Positions 36,594-48,048 of a stretch of DNA of 64,000 bases are shown here, one piece after another. Position 1 is the stretch's first letter. Each line of letters begins with the position of its first letter. Made by a program: the position numbers and the translations under genes. This DNA comes from Proteles cristata cristata (lineage: Eukaryota > Chordata > Mammalia > Carnivora > Hyaenidae). The stretch lies in contig JAESUZ010001271.1 in the NCBI GenBank assembly GCA_017311185.1, positions 744,001 through 808,000 of the forward strand. The letters run 5' to 3'. The notes beneath the pieces are model-generated. The model saw only the letters and a list, made by a program, of their open reading frames with translations. It was not told the DNA's origin and ran no database searches.

Positions 36594-36801
36594 AATGTTT
36601 ATTTATTTTTGACAGATAGACAGAGACAGAGTATGAGCGGAGGAGGGGCAGAGAGAGAGGGGGAGACACAGAATCTGAAACAGGCTTCAGGCTCTGACCT
36701 GTCAGTACAGAGCCCAATGTGGGGCTCAAACTCATGAACCACAGGATCATGACCTGAGCCACCCAGTTGGATGCTTAACTGACTGAGCCACCCAGGCACC
36801 C
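36594..36801 (-). mobile_element. Carnivore SINE interrupted in its tail by a younger SINE
   Basis: Reverse copy with GACCTGTCAGTACAGAGCCC and the end GAGCCACCCAGGCACCCT. Its own T-rich tail continues at about 36337-36363, on the far side of the younger insertion. Confidence 0.92.
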
Positions 36802-36802
36802 T

Positions 36803-36998
36803 AGTTTATTTATTTATTTTGAGAGAGAGCAAGTGACAGCAGGGGGGATCAGAGAGAGAGAGGGAGAGGGAGAATCCCAAGCAGGCTCCACACTGTCTGT
36901 GCAGAGCCCGATGTGGGGCTTAAACTCATGATCACCGAGATTATCACCTAAGCTGAAATCAAGAGTCGGATGCTTAACCGCCTGAGCCACCCAAGTGT
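36803..36998 (-). mobile_element. Carnivore SINE, oldest of a nested trio
   Basis: Reverse copy with GAATCCCAAGCAGGCTCCAC, CAGAGCCCGATGTGGGGC and the end GAGCCACCCAAGTGTCC. A probable target duplication, CCAGAAAAAATATTT at 36307-36321 and CCAGAAAAAAAAAATGTTT at 36999-37017, flanks the whole cluster. Confidence 0.88.
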
Positions 36999-37049
36999 CC
37001 AGAAAAAAAAAATGTTTGTAATTTGAGCAAAGCTGGTTAAGAGTAGAAA

Positions 37050-37349
37050 ACAATGCTGTCCAATAGAGAGAGAATGTGAATTTTTAAAAAGCCATGTATA
37101 TAGTTTAACATTTTCTAACTGCCGTTTTTATCAGAAGGAAAAAGAAGAAAATATTTTAAACAAACATCTAAAGTATTATTTATACATACAACCAATAAAA
37201 AATTACTGAGAGTTTTACATTTTTTCATACTAGGTCTTCAACATCTGACTTGTATTTTACATGTAAGTATATTTCAGTTTGAGTCAGCTGTATTGCCAGT
37301 GCTCAAAAGCCATGGATGGTTTGTGATTATTGTACTGAACAGCACAGGT
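37050..37349. mobile_element. DNA-transposon-like fossil with short inverted ends
   Basis: The left end TGCTGTCCAATA (37054-37065) and the reverse of the right end, TGCTGTTCAGTA (from 37333-37344), match at 10 of 12. The interior has GCCATGTATATAGTTTAACA, TTTCATACTAGGTCTTCAAC, ATGTAAGTATATTTCAGTTT and CAGTGCTCAAAAGCCATGGA. This layout recurs in mammalian genomes; I cannot name the family. Confidence 0.55.
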
Positions 37350-39238
37350 CTAGGACATAAAATATCACCAAAGGCACTGGAGGTTCTGGATGCTGACCCT
37401 GAAAAAATACTATTTTTCTTAGTAAGATAAAAGAATCCATCTCTTGGGGTGTGTGGTAAAGTTAATAAATTGGCAATGTTTTCTGAATTTAATATTAGGT
37501 GCTCCCCCCAAAAAGTGTTTAAATGCTCATAAGAACTTTCCCAATGTTCTTCCCAGAGCTGTAATTAAGTTGATGGGGATATAATTAGAGAGATTAAAAG
37601 CCAGTGGCAAACTTCGCTAATTCTGTTTATCCCAGGAAATATTCTTGGAAAAAGTTCCTTGCAGATTTAGCATATCAGGTTGTGATATTAGCATAATAGA
37701 ATTGAGAAATATCTTGCAGAAACCAGCATGAATTATTTTATAACCACTATTTTTAGAATGTAAACGTACACAGTGTAGATCCACGGTGACTGAAATGAGG
37801 AAACTATAAGTTTTTCTAAAGGAGGTTCCATTCCAGTCTCCTGGATTACAGAAAGAGACGTCCTTCTCAGGATGCTATTCCAGAAAAGAAAAAGAGAAAG
37901 AGAGGATAGGAGTGGTTTAGCTTGGCCAACTGACTGAGTCAAGCAAATTTCTTTTTCTCCCAATTTCCTGTAATATTTAGAAACCATTTTCAGAAAAGCT
38001 AACTAGCAAGGATACAAGTTTTTAATAATTTCGATGGATGAAGATATCCTAAAGATTTTTGGAACAGGAACTATTATGTGGGGTCAAAAACTAATTTATA
38101 CATTTTCTATTTTTAAAGAAATTCAAGACAAGCGTTTCATTTGGAGATTCTACCCCCTGACATTTATTAATACTGTCATTGGTCCAACTGGATTTCGGAG
38201 TGTCTACTGTCACTAGGCAACTTCAGCCTAGAACGTCAATAATTAGCAATAACCGATTTGTAAATTAAATTGAAAAAATCATATATTACAAAATGGGTCA
38301 GATTAATGGGAGAACTAGACTCCTACATGTAAGGATCAGAGTGGCTTTTGGGATATAGAAGCAAGGGGCAACAAATAATTTATGGCACATTACCAGGAAC
38401 AATCATTTAACTCAATGAATCAATAAATATTTTTAGAACTACTGTATGCAAATTGCTTATCTTAGATGCCATAGGAACTCAAAGACAAATCACATGTGAA
38501 TTCTACATGTAAGGATTTATAATTTAGTGGATGAGAAAACACCATAAAGAGCTATAATGGAGGCCTAAGAATCTTGAGATCTAAAGAGGAAAGGTCAGGT
38601 TTAAGGAGAGAGGCTGATATTGTCAAGAGAGGAGTCAGAGCAGTGTCTTAGAGGAAGCAGCCTTGGACTGGTCCCTGGTGGAAGGATTTAGTCTCACCAA
38701 AAAAGCAGAGGGCACTGAGGGAGAGAAACTACCAGCAAAGGGAAGGCTCCCAAGGGAACACAAGAAAAATTAGATTCAGAAGTGATAATATATGTTTCTG
38801 CATTGTTCAAGGATTATGTTCTGCGTGGAAAGAAATTTTAACATATTAATAATGGTGGTTCTATGCAGTTTTTCAGCATCAGTTCAGATTTTTAAACTAA
38901 GGAGTAGCTTTTCATCATAGTTCGCAGTAAAATAAATTCTATGCACAAATCACAAGCATGTGCCTGTTTCTCAAGTTTTGTGCTATGTCAGGGAGCCAGA
39001 TTCATTAATTAATTCACTGTTTTTGCCCATATTGGTGTTACTGGCATCAAGGCTTAGCCAGCATAAAGAAAAATTATTTACATAAAATGGAAAAGAGAGA
39101 TTAGTTAAAATAATACAAATTGTAATTTGATGTTATCAGCAAAAAGTATAGGCAATTTCTATGTAGTCGATTTTGGCGTTATATATTTTTTCTGATATTT
39201 TACTTATATGATGTCTACAGCAGATATAAAGACACTTT
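37350..39238. other. Intergenic DNA, no gene seen
   Basis: Unique AT-rich sequence. The part 38860-39180 lacks recognisable repeats and has TTAATTAATT-type sites. Confidence 0.55.
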
Positions 39239-39255
39239 TCTTATTGATTTCTTTT

Positions 39256-39448
39256 TAAAAAATTTTTAATGGTTATTTATTTTTGAGACAGAGAGACAGA
39301 GTATGAGCAGGGGAGGGGCAGAGAGAGAAGAAGACACAGAATCTGAAGCAAGCTGTCAGCACAGGGCCTGACGCGGGGCTAGGACTCAGGAACCGTGACC
39401 TGAGCTGAAGTTGAGGTTGTTTAACTGACTGAACCATGTAGGAGCCCC
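39256..39448 (-). mobile_element. Carnivore tRNA-derived SINE, internally shortened
   Basis: Reverse copy; the middle jumps from GAATCTGAAGCAAG straight to CTGTCAGCACAGGGCCTGAC, so the usual GCTCCAGGCTCTGAG stretch is missing. Target duplication TCTTATTGATTTCTTTT at 39239-39255 and TCTTAGTGATTTCTTA at 39449-39464. Confidence 0.92.
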
Positions 39449-39464
39449 TCTTAGTGATTTCTTA

Positions 39465-40521
39465 TATATAAAGTTAGCTTGAACTCCTTCTATCTGTTCC
39501 CTCAAACTTGATAAGTATTCAATTGGTTTTATTCTAGTTATCCTATGGCTTGATTTTATCTAATTCACAACACAAACTTTTTGCACCTATACTGCATCAA
39601 GCTAGATAGCCAGCAGGAAGGCATTGATTTCTTTTTAATTCATCTTCCTTGATGATATCATGGCTCTAATAATTGGGCTTCTTTTCTGCTCTCCCAATAA
39701 TGTAATTTTCCCTGTCATGAGCCAAGTTAACTTCTTGCCACTGCAGACAGCACAGACACTGCTCTTAGACTGGTGAGACACACACTTGGTAGCAGATGCC
39801 TTTTGTGCCCCGTGTCACATCCCTTCAGGCTGCCTCTGACCTGAGCGACAAATGATAGTGAACGGTTCTAGGCACAGGACCACAACCCCACCACAAGTGC
39901 CTACCAGGTGTCTCTGCTTTTATATTCTAAGATTCTAGGAATTTTGCTAGCGTAGGACCGTTCAGCCAGGGGAAGGGCAATATGGGATTGCAGGAGAGTT
40001 CATTTCAACTACTGGAAGGCCAGACTTGATGGGTACGCCCTAGCCTCCTATATATGGAGATACAGCTGTAAGGTTATGATTTCTCACAAGGGCCCCAGAT
40101 GGAGCCACACTGGCTACAAGACTAACCAGTTCCCTAACATACCCTTCGCTGGCTTTCTCTACTCTCTCTCTCAAATAAGCCACTTGTACTCAAGTCACGC
40201 TCTGCTTTATGAAAGAACCAAGTATCACCATTCTTAAAACGAATTAAACACTTTACAAAAAAAAGTTACAGTTGAGTCACAGGTGACTCAAGAACTTATG
40301 TCAGGGCCCATCAGTAGAAAGCTGAGAAAATTTGTGTATACAAATGGATTATAATCAAAATATTAACTTATAGGTCATTGGTTTTAAGGCTGGAATATAT
40401 TTCTTAGCAAAAACACATCACAAGGATGGCTAAATTCCCAGTTAACAGAAATGAATTATGCTAATAGCAGGAAAAAATTAAGTAATAAATGTAACTCATC
40501 CTGTTTTATGAAGCACACCGC
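39465..40521. other. Intergenic DNA, no gene seen
   Basis: Unique sequence, with a somewhat less AT-rich part at 39720-40150. No exon recognised. Confidence 0.5.
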
Positions 40522-41119
40522 TTTCGTGTGCAGGGGCTGCCATAATAAATACCAGACTGGGGGGCTTACACAAGAGGAATGTATTTTCCCACAGTTATGG
40601 GGTCCAAAAGTCTGAGGCAAAGGTGTTGGCCTGGTGAGTGTCTTCTGAGGCCTCCCTCCTTAACTTTTAAGTGACTGTCCTTTCCCTGTGTCTCCACATG
40701 ATCTTCCTTCTGTGCATACTTGAGTCCTACCCTCCTCTTCCTATGAGAACACAAGTCATATTGGGATAGGTTCCTCCCTAATGACCTAATTACCTCTATA
40801 AAGACCCTGCCTCCAATACAATCACATTTTAAGGTTTTTTTTTAGTGTTTATTTATTTTTGAGAGAGAGAGAGTGAGACGGAGCACGAGCAGGGGAAGGG
40901 CAGAGAGAGAGGGAGATAAGGAATATGAAGGAGGCTCTGGGCTCTGAGCCCGATGCAGGGCTTGAACTCATGAATTGCAAGGTCATGACTTGAGCTGAAG
41001 TCAGGAGCTTAACCGACTGAGCCACTTAGATGCCCCCAAAACAATCACATTCTGAAATACTTGGGATTAGGACTCCAACATATGAATTTGAGGAAAAGGA
41101 CACAATTCAGCCCATAACA
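40522..41119 (-). mobile_element. MaLR LTR (MLT1-like), reverse, split by a SINE
   Basis: Read on the minus strand it begins TGTTATGGGCTGAATTGTG (41119 to 41101) and continues TCAAATTCATATGTTGGAGT. It ends with a piece near AATAAATACCAGACTGG whose plus-strand reading is GGGGCTGCCATAATAAATAC. The order matches complete MLT1-type LTRs; removing the SINE leaves a contiguous LTR. Confidence 0.75.
40831..41035 (-). mobile_element. Carnivore tRNA-derived SINE inside a MaLR LTR
   Basis: Reverse copy with a short middle (CTCTGAGCCCGATGCAGGGC, CAGCACAGAG absent) and the end GAGCCACTTAGATGCCC. Target duplication CCAATACAATCACATTTT at 40813-40830 and CCAAAACAATCACATTCT at 41036-41053 (16 of 18). Confidence 0.93.
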
Positions 41120-41411
41120 AAACATAACACACCTTTATCTTTAACCTTTTAGTTTTCAAGTATTTGATAAATGTAAATAAGTAATCAAATAAACATCAAT
41201 GAAATCACAATTCAACTCAAGAATTATAACATTGTAAATACCTTTGAAACCATTTGTGGTCTCCCTCTCTCTCCTATCCCATCCTTCCCTCCAAGAAGTA
41301 GACATTATCCTGAATTTTATCAATTACTTGCTTCTTTTACAGATTAATCACATATGAATGAATACTTAAGCAATGCATTTTGTTTTTGAACTTCACAGAA
41401 TAGTGTTGATT

Positions 41412-41612
41412 AGTGGCACCTGGATGGCTCAGTCGGTTAATTGTTTGACTCTTGATTTTGGTAATGATCTCAGGGGTCATGAGTTCAAGGCCCACGTTGG
41501 GGTCTGTGCTGTGTGTGCAGAGCCTGCTTGGGATTCTCTCTCCCTCTTTCTACCCCTCCCCACTTGCAATGTCTCTGTCTGTCTCAAAATAAATACATAA
41601 AAACTTAAAAAA
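41412..41612 (+). mobile_element. Carnivore tRNA-derived SINE, older type
   Basis: Head GTGGCACCTGGATGGCTCAG, then GACTCTTGATTTTGGTAATG, TTCAAGGCCCACGTTGGGGT, CAGAGCCTGCTTGGGATTCT and tail CAAAATAAATACATAAAAAC. The TTGATTTTGG and CTTGGGATTCTCTC features mark a different, probably older, carnivore SINE lineage. The target duplication is unclear. Confidence 0.9.
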
Positions 41613-42446
41613 CATGAAAAAATATTACTGCTTTGTGTATGTTTTACATGACTTGTTTTTCCCTCTCAGTGTCTAAGATTCTTCCATGCAAAAGTAGGTA
41701 TGGTTCATTCATTTCACTGTCATATAAGATCACAGTAAGTGATTACACACGTAACTGTTCATTCTCTTGTTGAAAGAATTTAGCTTCCCAGGCTTTTGGT
41801 TATTAATTGTACTGCTGTTGTTGTACATATCTCTCTCACATGTATAAGAAGGATGTTCTATACCCAGGAGTGCAATTGCTGAATTGTAGGTAATGTGATT
41901 ATTCACCTTTACAGGATGACACTAAATTGTTTTTTTAAAGTAATACTGCCAATTTATGTTCCCAACAAGTGTCTCAGAATCCTTGATGATGTGTATTGTG
42001 GCCAGTACATGATATTGTCACGTTTGTAAATTTATGCCAATGTAGATGTCAAATGATAGCAAACTGTGTTTCTAATTTACATTTTCCTGACAACTAATAA
42101 TTATTATGAGTCTCTTATGTTTATGAGCTATTCATGTTTTCTCTTCTATGAAATGCTTCTATGAAATGCTTCTTTTTATTTTTTGGCCCATTTTTCTACT
42201 CAGCCTTTTTTTTTGGTCTTTTTTATGAGGTGTTTTCTATACATAGATATATGTCCATTTCTGTATTTGTGGCAACTACCTTCCTGCAGTTGCCACATAT
42301 TTTTATTTGTATATATTTTGAACAGAAATTCTTAATTTTAATGTATTTGAACTTAGCAGTCTGTAGTTTCAAAACTATTTTTTGTGTTGTTTAAAAAATT
42401 CTTCCCTATCCTGAGTTTATGTTGTTTTTCTCCTAAACCTTTGTCA

Positions 42447-42474
42447 TATATATATATATATATATATATATATT
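42447..42474. repeat. (AT)n microsatellite
   Basis: About 13 to 14 uninterrupted TA units within old L1 sequence. Confidence 0.95.
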
Positions 42475-43036
42475 ACTTTTTATGTCTTATTTTCCTATCC
42501 TGATGTTATCATTGTATTTCCTTTAAAATATTTATTGTCTATTGCTCACATTTATATCTTTATTGCTTAGATAATTGACTTTTGGGTATGGTATGAGGTA
42601 GGGACCAAACTCCATTGTCCTTACACATAAATAATAAATTGTCCTATCAGTGATAGAATAAAGTCACCATTTTGCTTTTGTATCTATTGCTAAATATTTC
42701 ATTTGAAACTAAAACATTAAGAGGAGGAAGTAGATAAGCTGTCATAAGAATATAAGTATATAGTCAGTAGCCAATCAACCATTTTGGTAGCTGAACAGGT
42801 AGTGGAGGCTATAAAGGAGAAGGAAGAGTGATTTGTACTGTGAAGACAAGCATCCTTCAATGCTGTGTTGAAAAGGAGATGGTAGAAGAAAAAAAATGTT
42901 AAGTGTGTTCATTCATTCAGGGTGAAGACAGCGAGACGTATTTTACACTGGAATGACTTATAATACACAGGACATTCGCAAGCATGAATGTGGATTCAGA
43001 AACCATCTGACCTTAATTTAAAAATCTATATGTTTT

Positions 43037-43258
43037 GGGGCACCTGGGTGACTTAGTTGGTTAAGCGTCCGATTTTCGCTTAGGTCATGATCTCACGGTT
43101 CCTGGGTTTGAGCCCCGCGTCGGGCTCTGTGCTGACTGCCAGCTCAGAGCCTGGAGCCTATTTCGGAGTCTGTATCTCCCTCTCTCTCTGACCTTCCCCT
43201 GATCATGCTGTCTCTCTCTCTCTCTCTCTCTCTCTCCTAGAAATAAAAATATTTTTTA
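43037..43258 (+). mobile_element. Carnivore SINE, young subfamily
   Basis: Head GGGCACCTGGGTGACTTAGT, GATTTTCGCTTAGGTCATGA, body GAGCCCCGCGTCGGGCTCTG, CTGACTGCCAGCTCAGAGCC and tail CTCCTAGAAATAAAAATATT. Perfect 17-bp target duplication AAAAATCTATATGTTTT at 43020-43036 and 43259-43275. Confidence 0.97.
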
Positions 43259-43275
43259 AAAAATCTATATGTTTT

Positions 43276-44288
43276 TAAGAAAACTTTTATCTATTGTCTC
43301 ATTTGATTCCTTCATCTTTGTCATACGTATATGTAAGACAAAGAGAGAAATTCAGTGTCTTCCCAAAAGACATATGGTGAGCTGAGGGGAAGGCTGTGCA
43401 TACGGTCCACGTTAGGCTTGTGAGAGTAGAAGACTAAGAACAAACAAACAATCAGAAAGAAAAAAAATGACAGGGACACAATTTCTTTTTAAATTCATGA
43501 AAACAGTTTGAAGACTTTTTTGGACTATTCTTTATTTGCTAAATGTGTGGAAATGTAAACTGCTACTGTGATACAAAAAAATATATATTTTTTTTATGTC
43601 TACCCCAAGAAAGAAGGTTAAACCTAGAGGTAATTTCTTCTATCATATTCCTAGCATGAGTGGATTTCCTCTTCTAAAGCTTATCAGTTTGCTTCAGTGT
43701 AGAAAACATAAGGAATGAAATATTCATCTCTTGAGAGGCAAGTTGAACTTTCTCACCTCCAGTTAGCATGAATAGGTTTGTTTGGCTACTAACAGATAAT
43801 AGTTTGAGGATAGCATAAAAGAGTGACCAAAACAACCCCACACATGTTTAGCTTCACTACACTTATTTTATACTTGATAAAATGTTACAAAACTCACAGG
43901 CTATGATCCATGTATTTATGACTTGGAGTTCTGTAACTTTATTTTCCCTTGCAGAAGAAAAAAGACAATAGCTACAATAATTTGTTTTATAGACAGAATT
44001 TTCATTCTTTTACAGCTGTGTTCTGTCTAGTATGTAGGTTACAGCGCTTGACTGCCAGGAAATTATTTCTCAGAATATCTACAAAAAGAACTTTGCATCA
44101 GGAGCTTGGAAGTCTGGAGAAAGATTCTTCCTTTTTTGAAACAAAATTATAGTGCAAATGGCTAGTTAGCTATTAACTTCTCAAGTTTATCAACTTGTGT
44201 TCAAATGGTTTCTTAATTTTTTGCATCCTCAAAATCTGACTCTCCTTAACAATGATGCTATATTGGATAACAGACCAAACTACAGAGT
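43276..44288. other. Intergenic DNA, no gene seen
   Basis: AT-rich. No exon or named repeat was recognised. Confidence 0.55.
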
Positions 44289-44305
44289 AAGGATAGAAAT
44301 TTTTT

Positions 44306-44518
44306 TTGTAATTTTTTATTTATTTCTGAGAGAGAGAGAGAGAGAGCATGAGTGGGGGAGGGTCAGAGAGAGAAGGAGAGACAGAATCTGAAGACAGGCT
44401 CCAGGCTCTGAGCTAGCTGTCAGCACAGAGCCTGATGCGGGGCCCAAACCCACAAACAGTGAGATCATGACCTGAGCTGAAGTCAGATGCTCAAATGACT
44501 GAGCCATCCAGGTGCCCT
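44306..44518 (-). mobile_element. Carnivore tRNA-derived SINE
   Basis: Reverse copy with a duplicated AGCT (GAGCTAGCTGTCAGCACAG), a GATGCGGGGCCCAAACCCAC body and the end GCCATCCAGGTGCCC. Target duplication AAGGATAGAAATTTTT and GAGGACAGATATTTTT. Confidence 0.93.
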
Positions 44519-44639
44519 GAGGACAGATATTTTTATGGAGAAGAACATGATGGAGCAAAAGGGAATCACATTGGTAACAATTTATCTTTAAATAAAAATT
44601 ATAATAAGAGCATTACATTAAAATGTTAGTCTTATAATC

Positions 44640-46260
44640 CCACTTGAAGAATTTCTTTCATTCGCATCAATAAAGAAGTTCCTAACTTTACTGAAGTGCA
44701 ATTTACACACAATAAATGTATTCATTTAATGTAAACAATTCAATGAGTTTTCACAAATACATACGCCCATGTAAACAACACAATCAAGATACTGAAGATT
44801 TCAGAAATTCCAGAAGATTCCCTTGTATTCTTCCTTTGCTAGTCCCACCTTTGTTCTCTGAGTCCAGGCAACCAATGTTTTCTGTCATTATAGATAAAGC
44901 TTGCCTTTTGTAGAGTTTCATATAAATGAATCAAAAGGTGCATTGTCTTTTATTTGTAAATCTTTCACTCAGAATAGTGTTTTTGATATTAATTCAGGTT
45001 GTTGAATGTATCAGAAGTTTACCCCTTTTTTAATTGCTGAGTAGCATTCTATTGTATAGCTAGCATAATTTACTTATCCATTTATGGACAGTGGTCTGTT
45101 CTGACTTAGGGGTATTCTGAATAAATCTATAAAATTTCATAAAAAAAACTCTTTATGAGGACTTCTTTTTATCATTGTTGGGTGAATACCCAAGAGTAGA
45201 ATTTCTGGGTCAGTTGGTATATAGATGCTTAACTTTATAAGAAACTACCCAACTATTTCCCACAGTGACAGTCCATTCTACTTCTGAACTAACAATGTAT
45301 GAAAATCCTTACTCCATATTCTTGCTTATACTTTGTAGTGTCAGTTTTAAAATGTTTTACCTGTTCTATGGAGTTTGTGGTTATATCTCATTGTCATTTT
45401 AATTTGCTTTTCACTAATGTCTAAGGGCAACTTTTTAATTCCTCTTTTGCCATCTATTTCTTTTGTGAAAGTTCTGTTAAAATCTTTGCCTAATTTTAAC
45501 TAGATTGCTTCTGTTCTTATTACTGAATTTTAAGATTTCTTTGTATACTCTGGATATAGTGTTTAAATATACTTCTCACAAATATTTTCTCTCAGCGTGT
45601 GGTATTTTATTTCTTTTTTTAAAACATTTATTTATTTTTGAGAGGGGAAGAGAGACAAAGCACGAGTGGGGAAGGGGTAGAGAGAGGGGGAGATACAGAA
45701 TCCAAAGCAGACTCCAGACTCTGTATTGACAGCAGAAAGCCTGATGCAGGGCTTGAAGTCACAAACTATGAGATGATGACCTAAGCTGAAGTCAGACACT
45801 TCACCAATTCAGCCACCCAGGTGCCCTGGGGCATTTTATTTCTTAATGGTGTCTGTTGTTGAGAAGAAATTTAAGATTTTTATAATATCCAATATACATT
45901 TTTTTTGGTCTTTTATGGTTTGTACTTTTTCATCCTAAGATATTTTCACTGACCTTAAGGTTGCAAAGATTTTCTTCTGTTTTCTTCCAGAAGCTTTATA
46001 AATTTAGAGTTTATGTTTAATTCTGTGGTCCATTTCAAATTAATTGTTATCTGTCACACTTAGTGACTAGGATCCCAGTTCATTTTTCTATCTAGCTGTT
46101 CATTTGTTGAAAATACTATCCTCCTGACTGGATTACTTTCATGCCTTGTTGAAAACTAATTGAGGATATATGGTGAGGGTCAATTTTTGCATTTCAATAT
46201 AAATTTTATAATAAGTTTACAAATCACTATAAATTAGTCTATAGATCAATGCAGCCCAAT
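44640..46260 (-). mobile_element. Old L1M 3' half, reverse
   Basis: Begins with a reversed 3' UTR (TGCAATTTACACACAATAAA, CAATGAGTTTTCACAAATAC, CAATCAAGATACTGAAGATT). It continues through ORF2 phrases such as TAATTGCTGAGTAGCATTCT, TTGGGTGAATACCCAAGAGT, TCTCATTGTCATTTTAATTT and CACAAATATTTTCTCTCAGC. Split by the SINE at 45616-45826. Confidence 0.75.
45616..45826 (-). mobile_element. Carnivore tRNA-derived SINE inside old L1
   Basis: Reverse copy with an AAAACATTTATTTATTTTTG tail and the end CAGCCACCCAGGTGCCC. Target duplication GTGGTATTTTATTTCTT at 45599-45615, repeated as GGGGCATTTTATTTCTT just after the element. Confidence 0.93.
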
Positions 46261-46267
46261 GGGATAT

Positions 46268-46530
46268 AATGTGTATTAGCCTGTTCAGGCTATGATAACA
46301 AAATCCCTCAGACTGAATGGCTTATAAAGAACAGAAATATGTTTCTCACTGCTCTGGAGCCTTGAAGTTCAAGATCAGAGTGGCTGCATGGTCAGATTCT
46401 GTGTTCGGTGAGGGCCTTCATGCAGTTTATGAGCAGTAGTATCCCAGCTCTAACTTCACATGGCAGAGGTGTAAGGCAGCTTTCACCGGCCACTTTTATG
46501 AGGGCACAACTCCCATTCATGATAGCTAAA
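46268..46530 (-). mobile_element. MaLR LTR fragment (MST/MLT1-like), reverse
   Basis: TGTGTATTAGCCTGTTCAGG, then AACAAAATCCCTCAGACTGA, TGGCTTATAAAGAACAGAAA, TTCTCACTGCTCTGGAGCCT and CACATGGCAGAGGTGTAAGG follow the reversed MaLR LTR order. The 5' portion of the LTR is missing. Confidence 0.65.
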
Positions 46531-48048
46531 CAGCATTTAGTTGTTAATACTCATGATTATATTTTAACATATTAAGTTGCTATTTTCATTAAGTTCAAAA
46601 TATTTCATTTCTGCAAGTCTTGGGAAGGTGGGGTAGAAGGATCCTGAGCCCACCCTGGCTCACGGACACACTGAAACAACAGTTACATCTGTATAACTAA
46701 TGGTGAAAATGACATGAAGACTAGTGAAACAGACCTGCCACTGACAATCATTGAGAAAGGCTGCCCTGGTAAGGGTAGGAGTGGTGGAGACATGCTTGGA
46801 AACCAATCCCTTCACATGACTAGCCGCAGACAGGGGGGCGACTGCAAGCACAGAGGAGCAAGAGTATCAGAGCCAGACCAGGCACTCGTGACACTGGGGA
46901 TCCACTTAGGACGATCAGTCCCCATTATGTCTGGGTTTGAAAACCAGCATGGCCTAACTCTGGAGGCTTTAAAAATCAGTAAGCTTAACTCCGGGAGAGC
47001 AGAAGAGTTACAGGAAACCAAGCTCCTGCCCTTAAAGAGTCTGCACACTAAATAACTAAGCCAGAGAAATGTTACAGAAGCAGCAGTTTGAAAAGAGCCT
47101 GGGGTATATGTGAAGGAGATATATTCACTCATCTTAATCTCAGAACATGTCTTGGAGCAACAGGGATCAGCAGCAGATTTCTCTGGGAACGAAATACTAC
47201 TGGGCACCATTTCTCTTCCCTTCCCCAGCCTAGAAAGATGGACACAGAATAGCCTGCACTAATACCGTGTGCCCCACGCTGGCATTGCCCCGTGGACCTG
47301 CTCCACCCAACTGACAGTCTAGACAGGCAACCCTTCCAAGTGTCTCCTGCCCTGGAGAGAGGGGAGGATAAGCCCATATCAGCATGCCTGCAGTCCTGTA
47401 GCTGAGCACAGATGGCTGTGCAGGCAGCAAGCCCTACCTTTTGATATGTCTCTAGTTTTGACAGAGAGCCTAATTGCAGACAGCTAGACTGACTGCTAGT
47501 CTCCCCCATCAACAAGCACACAGCTGCTGTAGATAAGTCTCTCAGCAGTATGGAAAGCAACCCCTGACTAGTGCACCCACAGCAGGCAAAGTGGGTCACT
47601 GCAGCTGGCTGGGCTAAAGGCAGCCATGGTTTGGCCACAACAGGACACATGCAGCCCACACAGGAGACACGTTGCTGTGCCAGGGTCTGGTGACCGGGGA
47701 GAGTTGCTCTATAGGGCACCTCAGAACCTCTTTGCAGAAGGCCACTACTTTCAAGAGCAGGAGATACAGGTGATCTACCTAACACATAGAAACCCACACA
47801 GCGCGTTAGACTACATTATAAGGCAGAGGAATTTGTCAGAAATGAAAAACTAAGACAAAATCACAGTGAAAGAGCTAACCAAAACCTATATGAGAAGTAC
47901 CTCTGATAAATAATTCAAAGCAATGGTCATAAAGATACTTGTTGCACTTGAGAGAAGAGTAGACAGAAAAAAATATATATAAGAAAAACAGAGTTGAAGA
48001 ATTCAGTAACTGAAATAAACAATAAACTTGAGGAAATTAATAGATTAG

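Larger units (their letters stand above)
41130..42660 (-). mobile_element. Old L1M ORF2/3' region, reverse
   Basis: Phrases typical of reversed L1 ORF2 occur in order but are strongly diverged: ATACCCAGGAGTGCAATTGC, TGCTGAATTGTAGGTAATG, GCCAATTTATGTTCCCAACA and TTTTGGCCCATTTTTCTACT. No usable frame remains. A SINE (41412-41612) and an (AT)n run interrupt it. Confidence 0.65.

Noticed and set aside
46714..47055. 113-codon plus-strand frame in the L1 5' region
   Set aside because: Lies within the L1 5' UTR and does not resemble ORF1; ancient L1 5' UTRs often contain chance frames.
47129..47797. 222-codon minus-strand frame
   Set aside because: It is antisense to the GC-richer 5' UTR of the plus-strand L1 starting near 46622; it has no recognised domain and is a by-product of base composition.
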